DNA from: JAAYZX01 sp040770645
GTDB lineage: Bacteria; Actinomycetota; Thermoleophilia; RBG-16-64-13
Direction of reading: 5' to 3'
NCBI GenBank assembly: GCA_040770645.1
Contig: JAXGIS010000004.1
Span: 62,001 to 126,000 of the forward strand
DNA: 64,000 nt
Each line of letters starts with the position of its first letter. Position 1 is the stretch's first letter. Position numbers and translations under genes: made by a program. Under the pieces are notes generated by a model that saw only the letters and a program-made list of their open reading frames with translations, did no database searches and was not told where the DNA came from. Below are positions 17,589 through 26,346 of the stretch, piece by piece.

Positions 17589-18329
17589 CTAGATCTTGAT
17601 GACGTTGGCGGCCGCCAACAGCGTATTGACCGTGTCGTACATATTGGTGACTACACCCACTCTCAGCTTATCCTTCAGATGATAGTAGTCCAGGCACGTG
17701 CCACACGAGCAGATACCCACGCCGGAGCGCTCGAGCTGACACAGAGTGTCGAGGACTTCCGATCCCTCGGTGGTGAGACCCACTCCTTCATTGAGAAACA
17801 GGATCTGGGCCGGTCTCGATTCAGCTTCGCCCAGTGTGTTCAGAAACGCCTTCATGAGAACGGTGCCCAGTTCATCCGACCCGCTACCCAGCCTGGTTGA
17901 AGTGATGAGAATGATCACCGGCCCTTTCTGGGCGGTGGAGGCTGGAGTAGTTGGAGTCGCAGCGGGCACGCGCTCCGCTGCCGCCCGGCCAAAAGCCGAT
18001 GCCGCTACCGCATCCGGGGCCGGCGCGGGTGACGCCGCGTGTTCGTCTTCTCTTGGTGGCTGCTCTTTCCGAATAGTGACATGGAAGAGCCCGTCACGTT
18101 CCTCCACCCGGCTCTCACAACCACGGCCGGCGGCGAAGCGCATGACGTTCTCGCACCCATCGCGGCGCTCAATGATGACGGTCAGCTCACCATCTTGTAG
18201 TGCATCAAGCGCATTCTTGGTCTTGATAACGGGAAGCGGGCAGTTCAGCCCTCGCACATCTACTTCCATGGTGGCGCTGTCCTTTTCTTCCAGACTCGCA
18301 CGAAGGTCCGACAAATCAAGCAATGTCAT
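17589..18329 (-). CDS. yedF: YedF-type selenium metabolism protein (TusA/SirA domain plus DsrE-like domain)
   Basis: Two-domain protein found essentially with selD in selenium-using bacteria; its exact role is unproven, probably sulfur or selenium transfer. The N-terminal TusA-like domain has 'DVRGLNCPLPVIKTKNAL' with the reactive Cys of the CPxP motif. A Pro/Ala-rich linker (about residues 93-135) leads to the DsrE-like domain, 'GPVIILITSTRLGSGSDELG', ending in 'ICSCGTCLDYYHLKDKL', a cysteine cluster conserved in the family. The ATG at 18329 gives 246 residues; an ATG at 18269, behind AAGGA, would give the more usual N-terminus 'MEVDVRGLNCP'. A TATAAT box lies 31 nt upstream of 18329. First gene of the yedF-selD operon. 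Confidence 0.92.
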   Translation of the reverse strand: MTLLDLSDLRASLEEKDSATMEVDVRGLNCPLPVIKTKNALDALQDGELTVIIERRDGCENVMRFAAGRGCESRVEERDGLFHVTIRKEQPPREDEHAASPAPAPDAVAASAFGRAAAERVPAATPTTPASTAQKGPVIILITSTRLGSGSDELGTVLMKAFLNTLGEAESRPAQILFLNEGVGLTTEGSEVLDTLCQLERSGVGICSCGTCLDYYHLKDKLRVGVVTNMYDTVNTLLAAANVIKI

Positions 18330-18359
18330 TTGCGCTCATCATTGAAACAAGCACAAATC

Positions 18360-18388
18360 ATTATAGTATGCCCACCACGGGAGGGGAA
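18360..18388 (-). promoter_or_regulatory. Promoter of yedF-selD
   Basis: A perfect consensus -10 TATAAT (18365-18360) lies between the end of moxR and yedF. At the 17-nt spacing the -35 hexamer is TTCCCC (18388-18383), which is weak. This supports separate transcription of yedF-selD from the upstream moxR cluster. Confidence 0.55.
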
Positions 18389-18421
18389 GCCCGCCGGGAC
18401 TTCCGTGTCCGAGCCGTCTGT

Positions 18422-19456
18422 CTAGCCCTCAACCGGAACAGCCACAGAACGCAGCAGTTCCTCCACCACCTGCTCGGCCGTGCGACCACGCAGCCGCGCC
18501 TCGGTATGTAGCGTCAGCCGGTGCGCCAATACGGGAACCGCCACATGCTTCACGTCGTCAGGCAGAACAAAATCACGACCTCTCACTGCCGCCAACGCCT
18601 GCCCCGCGCGCTGCAGCGCCAGTGAGGCACGCGGGCTCGCCCCCAGTTTCACATCGACATGGTCGCGGGTGGCGCGTGATAGGGCCACCACGTACTCACG
18701 CACCGCCGTTGAGACAAACACCTCGCGGCAGAAGCTCTGGAGTTCCGTCAGTTCCGCAGCGGTGGTCACCGGCACCAACCCAGACAAGGGATCATCCTCC
18801 CGGTACCGCGCAAGGATCTCTCCCTCCTCTTCCGCGTCAGGGTATCCCACACGCAACCTGAGAAGGAAGCGGTCCAGTTGAGCTTCGGGCAGGGGAAACG
18901 TACCCTCCAACTCCACCGGGTTCTGCGTGGCCATCACCAGGAATGGGTTGGGCAACGGAAGCGTCTCCACATCGACCGTCACCTGTCGTTCCTGCATGGC
19001 CTCCAGCAGCGGACTGCGTGCGCGGTGTGGCACGGTTGATCTCATCCACCAGAACCAAGTTGCTCATGAGGGGGCCGGGCCGAAAGCTGAACGAACCGGA
19101 ACGCTGATCAAAATATTGCACGCCCGTCACATCCGAGGGCAGAAGATCGGGGGTGCACTGGATGCGTCGGAACTCGCAACCCAATGAGGCGGCCGCAGCC
19201 CGCGCCAGCATGGTCTTGCCCATTCCCGGTACGTCTTCCAGAAGCACATGGCCCTCCGCGAGTAGCGCCACCAGCACCAACTCCGCCACCGCCGGCGGTT
19301 GCCGACAATCACCTGGTTCACGCTGGCCAGGAAGGCCGAAGCTATGCGCGCCACCTGCTCCACTCGACCGTTCCCACGGGGATCGGCGGGCGCCTTCATC
19401 CACGCCTCGTCGTCACGCACCCGCGCACCCATGGCCTCTCCCCATCGCTCCGCCAT
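18422..19456 (-). CDS. MoxR-family AAA+ ATPase, frameshifted
   Basis: AAA+ chaperone of the MoxR/RavA type, about 340 residues, thought to help activate or assemble metal-containing or envelope complexes with DUF58 partners. Visible parts are Walker A in 'LLEDVPGMGKTMLARAAA', Walker B in 'LVLVDEINRATPRTQS', sensor 1 in 'FLVMATQNPVELEGTFPLPE', and the C-terminal lid with 'SPRASLALQRAGQA'. The frame is lost near 19285-19300 (after the N-terminal 'NQVIVGN') and again near 19022-19030, between 'TPRTQS' and 'PLLEAMQERQVTV'. The ATG at 19456 follows GAGGAAGGGG. It is the last gene of the DUF58-DUF4129-MoxR cluster. Confidence 0.88.
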
Positions 19457-19474
19457 TTGACCCCTTCCTCAAAT

Positions 19475-20800
19475 CCATCCGGCGCAACTCGGCCCAGACT
19501 TCCCGCAAAGACCGAACCTCGTCGCCGCACGGGACTCTCGAACCATACCTGACTTCCACGCACGCGCGGTCAGCGTCTCAAGCCCCTGTGCCGCTTCCGG
19601 ATACGCCAAGATCAGCACGGCAGCGAATTCAAACGGCGTTCCGCCTCACTGCGTCGATACCCGTGCGCCGCCGCCCACGCCAGCAACTTCCGGTACACGT
19701 CCCGCACAGAAGCTGTATCGGCATCCCCGCCGAGGCGCCGACGCCGAAACATCGACACCAACCACTTGGGCCATCGCCACCAGCTTGTCAGCCACCTTCG
19801 AAAGTCAGAAGCAAACGCACCACGCAGGCGTTCCACATTCGCTGCGCGCCGGTACGAGTTCGTGATATCCGAGCCCACGCCACCACACGCACCGTCAGCA
19901 CGTACACCACCACTACGGCCAGAACGACGGCAAATACCGTGTAACCCGCTCGAACCACGTTCAAGACCGATTCGGGCAGTACCTGCCCACCAACCGTCTC
20001 CTCCGCCCTCCGCCGGGAGAGCCCCACCCCGGCCCTCGCTCCTGCGGGAGTGTCGTCCGGGAACCAGCTCGCACGGCCGCGAACGCTCTCTCCACCTGTG
20101 CCCAAAGCCGCGATCGCGCGCCCCATGGCCCTGAGCGCTTCCGGTGTAAGAAGCGCAGGAGGGCTGCGCTCAGCACCAGGACCACCAACACCCCGGCTGC
20201 AACGAGCAGCCAAGAGCCCCGTCGCAACGAGCCACCGGCGCGACCGCCGCTCCGCGCCAGACCCAGCCCCACCATACCCAATGTCACGTAGGCCGGTCCC
20301 ACCACAACAGCGAACGGCAACGATGCTTCCAGATGGTGGCCGGTAAACAGTGCTGTGAGAAGGATCACCAGCCCGAACTGGAACTCACCCACCACGGTGG
20401 CGAAGCGAACTCGCAACAGACTGAGACGCGTGCCCAGCCCCCAAAGCACCACGCCACAGAGGAGGCCTGCAAGGCGGCCGCCCTCGGGTTGTGTCACGAA
20501 CAGGCTACTCATCATGGCCACCGTGGTGATAGCGGCTACCCGCGACCACCCACGCCAGTATCGTGGGGAGGAAGCGGCCGCCACGTGAAAATCTCCGGCG
20601 TTCCACCGCCAGACCCACCACCAGAGCCAGCGGCAGCAGGACGGCCAAAGTCACCAGATTGAGACCCAAACTGACCCGGTCATCGACAATCCAAAGGATC
20701 ACCAGAGCACACATCAACTCCATTGCTGCCAACGTGCCGAGCACTCCAACACGGAGAAGTCCAGCCAGGGGTCCCCATCCACGAACCCGTCAGAGCATCC
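19475..20800 (-). CDS. DUF4129-type membrane protein, heavily frameshifted
   Basis: Pieced from at least three frames. The N-terminal part has several helices: 'MELMCALVILWIVDDRVSLG', 'LVTLAVLLPLALVVGLAVE' and 'LAGLLCGVVLWGLG' among others, with another block ending 'GSWLLVAAGVLVVLVLSAAL'. After a soluble stretch comes a further helix, 'VFAVVLAVVVVYVLTVRVV', and the cytoplasmic C-terminal 'VRDVYRKLLAWAAAHGYRRSEAE', which is the DUF4129 pattern. It lies between the DUF58 gene and moxR, the usual neighbourhood of the transglutaminase/DUF4129 partner, though no transglutaminase core is seen. Start and exact ends are uncertain. Confidence 0.65.
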
Positions 20801-21034
20801 CGTACGGACATGGCAGCAGCCGCCGAGGCCGCCTTCACGGCATCTTGCGATTCCGGCCGATGCGACGTCGGCCGATACGGGAGGTGGAGGCGCCCGGGCG
20901 GCGCCGCGCGGCTGCGGCCCCGCCAGCGCCTGTAGCCGCGGAGCCGAAGCTTGCGAGCCGATCGCCGTGGACGCAGCCCCGGCGGCGCCACGCTCCTCGA
21001 GGCCGGTCACGCCACCCGCCGATCCTGCGGTCAC

Positions 21035-22320
21035 CGTGGGTCACCCACGGCCGGCCGCCGCACCGTGTGCCACACCACCCCGGGCACCCGGCCCCCCGGT
21101 TGACCCTCCCACCTGCGCAACCACGGGCTGCACGCCCGAATCGCGCAGATCGGCCAGAATGGAGCGCACGGCGCTCCCGGCCCAACCCAGGATAAACACG
21201 GGAGTGGTGCCAAAGGAGAGGTCTGCGGCGCTGCGCGGCGAAGAACGAAGCGAAGTCGCCATTGGAAGAACGTGTGACTTTGGCAAGTGCCTCCAAAACC
21301 TGCACCAACTGCCCTGCCGGCCGCCGCAGGCGCCGGCCGGCCGTTGTCCGCGCCTTTGGCGTTGACCCACAATCCCACCTGGCCCCCTCGATATACCAAG
21401 GAACGGGCCACGGACGCCATCACGCTGATAGCCAGCTCGAAGTCATCGTCAGTCAGGCCTGTGAAATCGTCTGCGCTCAAGAAAAGCCCCACTTTGTGAG
21501 TGGTGGTCTGCTCATGCACCCTCACCTGTAGTCGCCCCTGCCGTGCGGTAGTCTTCCAATGAACGCGACGAAGACCGTCCCCAGGTACATACTCACGAAC
21601 ACCCATGGTACGGCTGGGGTCCTCGAAGAGACGCAGCTGGGCACGCGTGTCTCCCAACAGCGAACGCGCCGGCAACCCCAACTCCTCCAGGGACAAGAGG
21701 CGCGGATAGACAATGACGGCGTCGCCGCTTTCCACCACCACGGCCCGGGAATACAGCCCGAAAGCGTCGCCGGATGCCACCGCCATGGGGCCCAGTGGGT
21801 AAGTACCCACGGTGCCGCACACCACGTGTTGATCCCGGCGAGGCGCCCGCGTAGGCGGTATGGCGGTGGATGCTCTATCACCGTCGCAGTTGCCGGACTC
21901 ACGAGCGGAGCCGCTTCCCCGCTGGGCTCCACCAGTTCAAGCCCCGCGGGGATCGCGGTCCGGACCGACAACCAACTAACGGGCAGTGGCTTGCGATTTA
22001 TCAACCTCAAGTTGAGATAGATCCCCTCTCCGGGAAACACGCGCGACGTGGAAAGACCGCGTTCGCAGGCCACCCCCTTCAGCGACCAGCGACTCCACGC
22101 CCACGACACCGCCGCAACCATCAGTATCATGGCGAGCGGCGCCGTCATGATAACCAGACCTACCCTCGCTGCCGCCAAGAGTAGGCCGGCCCCGCCCACC
22201 AGCCCAAATACCGTGAAGAGAACGCCTTCCGAATGCGTGTGCCTTTCCCGCCCCGCCTGCACGGGATCTGAGGACTCAGCCCGCTCCCGGCCCTCCGCCC
22301 GCCGGCCCTTGTCTCTCAGC
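21035..22320 (-). CDS. DUF58-domain protein, frameshifted
   Basis: Membrane-anchored protein of about 420 residues with a vWA-like DUF58 domain, the standard partner of MoxR ATPases. Two helices open it ('VLFTVFGLVGGAGLLLAAAR' and 'LVIMTAPLAMILMVAAVSW'). The DUF58 hallmark 'MGVREYVPGDGLRRVHWK' lies at about 21595-21545, followed by 'TARQGRLQVRVHEQTT'. Frame changes occur near 21825-21850 and near 21330-21300; the C-terminal end 'TPVFILGWAGSAVRSILADL' is in yet another frame. The start is uncertain: a GTG at 22262 is possible, and the frame overlaps the end of the GntR gene. Confidence 0.8.
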
Positions 22321-23404
22321 CGACCCAGCGCACTCGCCCCATCACATCGGTCTCGTACCCACCCAAGGCGGCGACCACCTGCCTCGCTGCGGACGTGCCC
22401 AACCACCGCACGAGATCACTCACACCGGCCGCCTCGCTGTCAACGGCCACCAAGTCGTAGATCTCCAGGGTCAGAGGGATGAACCCCAAACCAAACACCG
22501 CTGCCGAGCCTTCCAGGGCCAGTCCCGCATCGGCCTCGCCTTCCGCCACCCGGCCCGCCACCTCGGAGTGAGTCAGCGCCTCCCGCTCGTAGCCGACGAT
22601 ATCGTCGGCCACCACACCCTGCGTCTGAAGTTGTTGGTCAAGCCACACCCTGGTCCCGGAGCCGCGTTGGCGATTGACGAACCGCACGCCTCGCCCTGCC
22701 AGATCCGGCAGCCCCATCAGCCCCAGCGGATTGCCGGGGGCTACCACCAGCCCCACCCGGCGGCGTGCCAGAGTGACCAGCGCCACTCGGCGACCAGGCA
22801 AGATACGACGCACGAAGGTGTCGTTGTACACTCCGCCCTCCTCATCCAGGAGGTGGCTGCCCGCGATATCGGCTCGGCCCTCGGCCAACGCGATCAGGCC
22901 GCCCAGGCTGCCTGTGAAGGACACATCGAGCCGAAAGCCGGGCGCAATCTCATCGAAGTGCGAGGCTATCCACGCCACGGCCAGATCGTGGCTACCCACG
23001 AAGCGCACGGTCTGGGCCGGTGCGGACTTCTCCGGACTGGACACCGCCCGCCAACGATCCATGGCCAACCGCACTGCCGTCTCAACTTCATCGATGGAAT
23101 GGCCGGCCGTCAGGGACTCCAGCAGGAATGACTCCGCGCGGTGCACGAGCCCTGCACGGCGCAGTGGGGGTGTGGTCTCCGGTTGCCTGCCCGGCGGGGC
23201 CTGTACCACGTGCGATCCTCTCCCCCGGAGACTCTCGATGAGTCCGGAGAGCTGCAACTCCCGGAAAGCCTTCTGCACTGTGCCCGGGGTACAGTGCCAC
23301 TCGGCGCTCAACCGGCGCACCGTGGGCACCCGCTGACCCGGCTTGAGGCGCCCGCCGAGGATATCCCGGCGCAGGCTCTCGGCAATCTGTTGGTACAAAT
23401 CCAT
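22316..23404 (-). CDS. GntR-type regulator fused to a periplasmic-binding-protein-like sensor domain
   Basis: Cytoplasmic transcription factor of 362 residues. The winged helix (about residues 1-70) is GntR/YtrA-like: 'MDLYQQIAESLRRDILGG', 'PTVRRLSAEWHCTPGTVQ', 'LRGRGSHVV'. The second half (about 150-355) resembles the PBP_like domain often fused to MoeA: 'VRFVGSHDLAVAWIASHF', 'GRADIAGSHLLDEE', 'FVNRQRGSGTRVWLDQQL', 'EGEADAGLALEG'. It probably senses an oxyanion such as molybdate or tungstate, or a pterin-related ligand; that is inference. The ATG at 23404 follows GGGGG. The long open frame upstream to 23503 overlaps the preceding gene and is unlikely. It is followed directly by DUF58. Confidence 0.85.
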   Translation of the reverse strand: MDLYQQIAESLRRDILGGRLKPGQRVPTVRRLSAEWHCTPGTVQKAFRELQLSGLIESLRGRGSHVVQAPPGRQPETTPPLRRAGLVHRAESFLLESLTAGHSIDEVETAVRLAMDRWRAVSSPEKSAPAQTVRFVGSHDLAVAWIASHFDEIAPGFRLDVSFTGSLGGLIALAEGRADIAGSHLLDEEGGVYNDTFVRRILPGRRVALVTLARRRVGLVVAPGNPLGLMGLPDLAGRGVRFVNRQRGSGTRVWLDQQLQTQGVVADDIVGYEREALTHSEVAGRVAEGEADAGLALEGSAAVFGLGFIPLTLEIYDLVAVDSEAAGVSDLVRWLGTSAARQVVAALGGYETDVMGRVRWVG

Positions 23405-23450
23405 GGCTGCCCCCCGATGAGCCTTCGGACTGTGGGCATCCCTCCCGGCT

Positions 23451-23807
23451 CTACCCAGAGCCGCCTTGTTGTAGCTCCCTCTCCAGCGCCGCGGCGACTC
23501 CAAACTGATAATAGTACCGCCGCCAACCCTCAGCGGTAGAGCCGTAAACGTTCTCTCCCCAAAAGTGGTCGAGCAGGGCTTCCCGCGCCCGCGCGATCTC
23601 CTTGAGACGGTGACGATGGCGAGGGTCGGACAGGGTCAGGTCGATCAGTTCCAGACCCCGCTCGAGCGCGCCCCGGCTGAGCTGCTCATTGCCCCGCTCC
23701 GCCCATTTCAGCGCCCTCTCCACCTCGCTGCCGATGTTGGCCAGTTGCGTCACGAGGCTGAGCTCAAACCAACGACCGGCCGCCAGCTCCTGATGACGGC
23801 GGGTCAC
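23451..23807 (-). CDS. Conserved protein of unknown function paired with DUF5674
   Basis: 118 residues, helical and highly charged, without signal peptide. It begins 'MTRRHQELAAGRWFELSL', with 'QLANIGSEVERALKW' near residue 22, 'ELIDLTLSDPRHRHRLKEI' in the centre, and 'RRYYYQFGVAAALERE' at the end. I recall similar small proteins next to DUF5674 genes in other bacteria, but no function is known to me. It overlaps the upstream DUF5674 gene by four bases (ATGA), so the two are translationally coupled. The combination of two small co-translated proteins resembles a toxin-antitoxin module in form, but nothing in the sequence proves that. Confidence 0.75.
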   Translation of the reverse strand: MTRRHQELAAGRWFELSLVTQLANIGSEVERALKWAERGNEQLSRGALERGLELIDLTLSDPRHRHRLKEIARAREALLDHFWGENVYGSTAEGWRRYYYQFGVAAALERELQQGGSG

Positions 23808-24094
23808 TTCAAGATGAGGCCATCGACCACGACCAGGATCCTGCGCCTCACCTCCGGGTCGTCGATACCTCGCGATCGATTGCCCTGTGACGGACGGAAC
23901 AGGTTGATACCCCAGAGGTTGCGCTGCGCCGAACCGTGTTCCAAGAGCAGCGCCTCCTCGTCCGCGTGGAGCTCTGCATCAATGGCCATGATGCCTCGCT
24001 CCACGTCCACAACGGCCTTCACGAGATCGCCGAACTTCGTCTGCGCCATCTCGGCCAGAACCGCCAGCGCCATGGGCTCCTCCACGATAAGCAT
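23804..24094 (-). CDS. DUF5674 family protein
   Basis: 96 residues. The sequence 'KFGDLVKAVVDVERGIMAI' followed by 'ELHADEEALLLEHGS', 'LWGINLF' and 'RPSQGNRSRGIDDPEVR' fits DUF5674. The rich content of acidic residues and conserved 'LHADEE' suggests a folded, possibly ligand- or metal-binding protein; the function is not established. It starts at an ATG at 24094 and runs into the next gene by a four-base overlap. It is the first gene of the minus-strand series ending in moxR. No promoter was recognised. Confidence 0.8.
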   Translation of the reverse strand: MLIVEEPMALAVLAEMAQTKFGDLVKAVVDVERGIMAIDAELHADEEALLLEHGSAQRNLWGINLFRPSQGNRSRGIDDPEVRRRILVVVDGLILK

Positions 24095-24166
24095 GGCACG
24101 AGGGTATCACAGCCGAGCCGCCAAACCCGGACTCACCTCCTGCCCTGCCCTGCGCCCGGCGCGGGC

Positions 24167-25168
24167 TCACCCCCGGAAGTGCGGCAACACCTCATCCCCC
24201 AGCAGCTGGATGGCCCGCACCGGGTCCGGACCCAGTGGACCTCCGATGGACACCTGGGTGATACCCGCCTCGAGCAGAGCCTCTATCTGAGGGATGACCT
24301 CCTTGGGAGTACCCACCACGGCCAGCTTCAGCATATCGTCCGTGAGCATGGACTCGGCCCCGGCGTAGTCACCCGCCACGATGCGCTCCTTGATGGGATC
24401 GAAATCCTGCACCGACAATCCGATGGTATTGAGCGAATCCTCTTCCAAATATGGACCAAAATACGCCACCACCGGCCTGATGGTGGCCTTGGCCGCCTCC
24501 AGATCGTCCGACACCGAGAACCAGCCACAGCCGGCGATGTCGATGGAGCCCGGCTTCCGCCCCGAACGCACCACGCCTTCGTTGATGGCCGCCACCATGC
24601 GTGCCGCCGAGTCGGGAGGCGTGATCATGGGCAGGCTGCCGTCCCCCACTTCACCGGTCAAGGCCAGGTAGTCCTCGCCGAAGCCGCATGGATAGATGGG
24701 CACGTCGGCCCGCTGTGGCGCGAAGCGCAGGTAGCACTGGTCCGTCCACTGGAACTCGCGGCCCTGGTACGCCACCACCTCCCCGCGCAGCAGCGCACGC
24801 ACCATCGCCACCGCCTCCCGCGTGCGCTGGATCATGTCGCTGGCCTTGAGGCCGAGCCACTCCACCATCTCACCCGTGTGCATGCCCAGGCCAAGTACGG
24901 CGCGCCCCCCGGACAACTCATCCAGGGTGGCGATGTACGTGGCGATCTCCGAGGGATCGAAGGTATAGGGGTTGACCCCCACAGCGCCGATGGTCATGCG
25001 CTGCGTGTTCTCCGCTACGGCCGCACCCAGGATCCAGCTGTGCTTACGGAAGGTATCGTGCGGGAACCAGCAACCGTCGAAACCCTTCTCTTCCGCCAAT
25101 ACCGCCCAGTCCACGAGAGTCCTGGCCGGTGCCAGGTGATCGAGCAAACGAATGCTGAAGGTGGTCAT
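24167..25168 (-). CDS. LLM-class F420-dependent oxidoreductase
   Basis: Luciferase-like TIM-barrel oxidoreductase of 333 residues, related to 5,10-methylenetetrahydromethanopterin reductase-type proteins that use coenzyme F420 (some use FMN). Family motifs are 'LAEEKGFDGCWFPHDTF', 'GAVGVNPYTFDPSEIA', 'LDELSGGRAVLGLGMHTGE' and 'REFQWTDQCYLRFAPQRAD'. The substrate is unknown. It starts four nt after the end of the FadR-type regulator gene, so both form one transcript and the regulator probably controls it. If F420-dependent, the host must make F420, which suits actinobacterial or chloroflexotal hosts. Confidence 0.88.
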   Translation of the reverse strand: MTTFSIRLLDHLAPARTLVDWAVLAEEKGFDGCWFPHDTFRKHSWILGAAVAENTQRMTIGAVGVNPYTFDPSEIATYIATLDELSGGRAVLGLGMHTGEMVEWLGLKASDMIQRTREAVAMVRALLRGEVVAYQGREFQWTDQCYLRFAPQRADVPIYPCGFGEDYLALTGEVGDGSLPMITPPDSAARMVAAINEGVVRSGRKPGSIDIAGCGWFSVSDDLEAAKATIRPVVAYFGPYLEEDSLNTIGLSVQDFDPIKERIVAGDYAGAESMLTDDMLKLAVVGTPKEVIPQIEALLEAGITQVSIGGPLGPDPVRAIQLLGDEVLPHFRG

Positions 25169-25171
25169 CGC

Positions 25172-25906
25172 TCAACTCCTTTGCTGTTCAATGCTCCGCA
25201 CGTACTCACTGATCTCTTCCTCAGCGTGCCGACAATGACGGGTCATGGCCTCTGCGGCCCCGGCGCCATCCCGCGCGATGATGGCCGCCGCCACCGCGCG
25301 GTGCTCGGCCAGAATCCTGGCCGGCCTGCCGGGGATCTCCACCAGGGACCGTCGCACCGCCGATACCACCCGCTCCACGCTCTCCAACACTTCCACCAGA
25401 TAGTGGTTACCGGACATGCCGGCCACCGCAGCGTGGAATGCCCCGTCGGCTTCAACCATGGCGTCCAGATCGTCCATGGACACGGCACCGGCCAGCCGCT
25501 CCACCAGTCCGGCCATTTCCAGAATCTGCTCGGCATTGGCGCGCTCCGCCGCCAGACCCGCCGCCTTCTTCTCCAGCGTCTCCTTGAGCTCAAAGAGGAG
25601 CATGACGTCGTCACGATGGCCGGGGAGCCATGAGAGGCCGTAGCCCAGGCTGGGCTGTATGTAGTCCTCGCGCACCCAGGTGCCCTTCCCCGGCACAATG
25701 CGCAGCACGCCCATAGTCTCGAGGATGCGTATGGCCTCACGCAGAGACATGCGACTGCAACCGAGCAGCCCCACCAGCTCGCGCTCCGGCGGCAGACGCG
25801 ACCCCAGAGCCAAAGAGCCGCCGTGGACCAATTCCAAGAGGCGCTCAACTGCCACGTCCGCTACGCGGGCGGGTTTGCCGGCGGCAAATAGGGAGATCGG
25901 CTGCAT
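25172..25906 (-). CDS. FadR-subfamily GntR transcriptional regulator
   Basis: Regulator of 244 residues with an N-terminal winged helix ('LLELVHGGSLALGSRLPPER', then 'RMSLREAIRILETMGVL') and an all-helical C-terminal FCD ligand domain. In the FCD domain 'ADGAFHAAVAGMSGNHYLVE' and 'EHRAVAAAIIARDGA' hold conserved Asp and His positions that usually bind a metal and a carboxylate ligand. The ATG at 25906 follows AAGGAG directly; the in-frame codon at 25948 has no such site. Co-transcribed with the LLM oxidoreductase, and divergent from the aminotransferase. Confidence 0.9.
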   Translation of the reverse strand: MQPISLFAAGKPARVADVAVERLLELVHGGSLALGSRLPPERELVGLLGCSRMSLREAIRILETMGVLRIVPGKGTWVREDYIQPSLGYGLSWLPGHRDDVMLLFELKETLEKKAAGLAAERANAEQILEMAGLVERLAGAVSMDDLDAMVEADGAFHAAVAGMSGNHYLVEVLESVERVVSAVRRSLVEIPGRPARILAEHRAVAAAIIARDGAGAAEAMTRHCRHAEEEISEYVRSIEQQRS

Positions 25907-26130
25907 GAACTCCTTCTGTTGATGGAGCCTCGTGTTGTTGGACACCACTGCTATCGGACCACAGGGGCCGGAATCAGAACCTGTGGACTGATTATGGGTA
26001 AGGATGAAGGTGGTGTCAATGGCGGCGAGTCAAGCGCAGACTCCGAGCTTGACCGGCAAGCCCATCGCCCGGACTTCAAAACCATGGCCGAGCGCCCCGT
26101 GAATTGCTCCAGCACCACCCCTCCAAGGAG
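25907..26130. promoter_or_regulatory. Divergent control region between FadR-type regulator and aminotransferase
   Basis: It holds an exact inverted pair GACACCAC (25941-25948) and GTGGTGTC (26010-26017), 61 nt apart, that could be operator half-sites. No clear promoter boxes are visible. Confidence 0.35.
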
Positions 26131-26139
26131 CACGAACAT

Positions 26140-26346
26140 ATGCCGGCGACCCAGACGGGCCCACTTCTGTCGACCCCTTTCACAAAAGACAAGAAGAGCT
26201 GGAAGTTACGAATGACGGGGAGCGGGGAATGGGTTGACGCGGGGCAGGGTGACTGCGCGGGCCTCTATCGCCCTGATCCACCCAGGAAGCCGGGGGGCGT
26301 GACCCAAGGGGAGGGGGAACGAAATGGCGGGCAACAGCAGGCATGA
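26140..26346 (+). CDS. Possible small ORF before the aminotransferase
   Basis: 68 codons starting at an ATG that follows AAGGAG by nine nt, and running 23 nt into the aminotransferase gene. The sequence is Gly/Pro/Lys-rich with no known motif ('LLSTPFTKDKKSWKLR'). It may be a leader or a spurious frame; only the ribosome site and overlap argue for it. Confidence 0.3.
   Translation: MPATQTGPLLSTPFTKDKKSWKLRMTGSGEWVDAGQGDCAGLYRPDPPRKPGGVTQGEGERNGGQQQA

Noticed and set aside
22316..23503. Longer start for the GntR regulator at 23503
   Set aside because: The extra residues overlap the preceding gene and are not GntR-like; the ATG at 23404 has a G-rich ribosome site and begins the domain.
23936..25633. 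565-codon open frame on the plus strand opposite the LLM oxidoreductase and regulator
   Set aside because: His/Arg-rich antisense shadow typical of high-GC DNA; both minus-strand genes are well supported.
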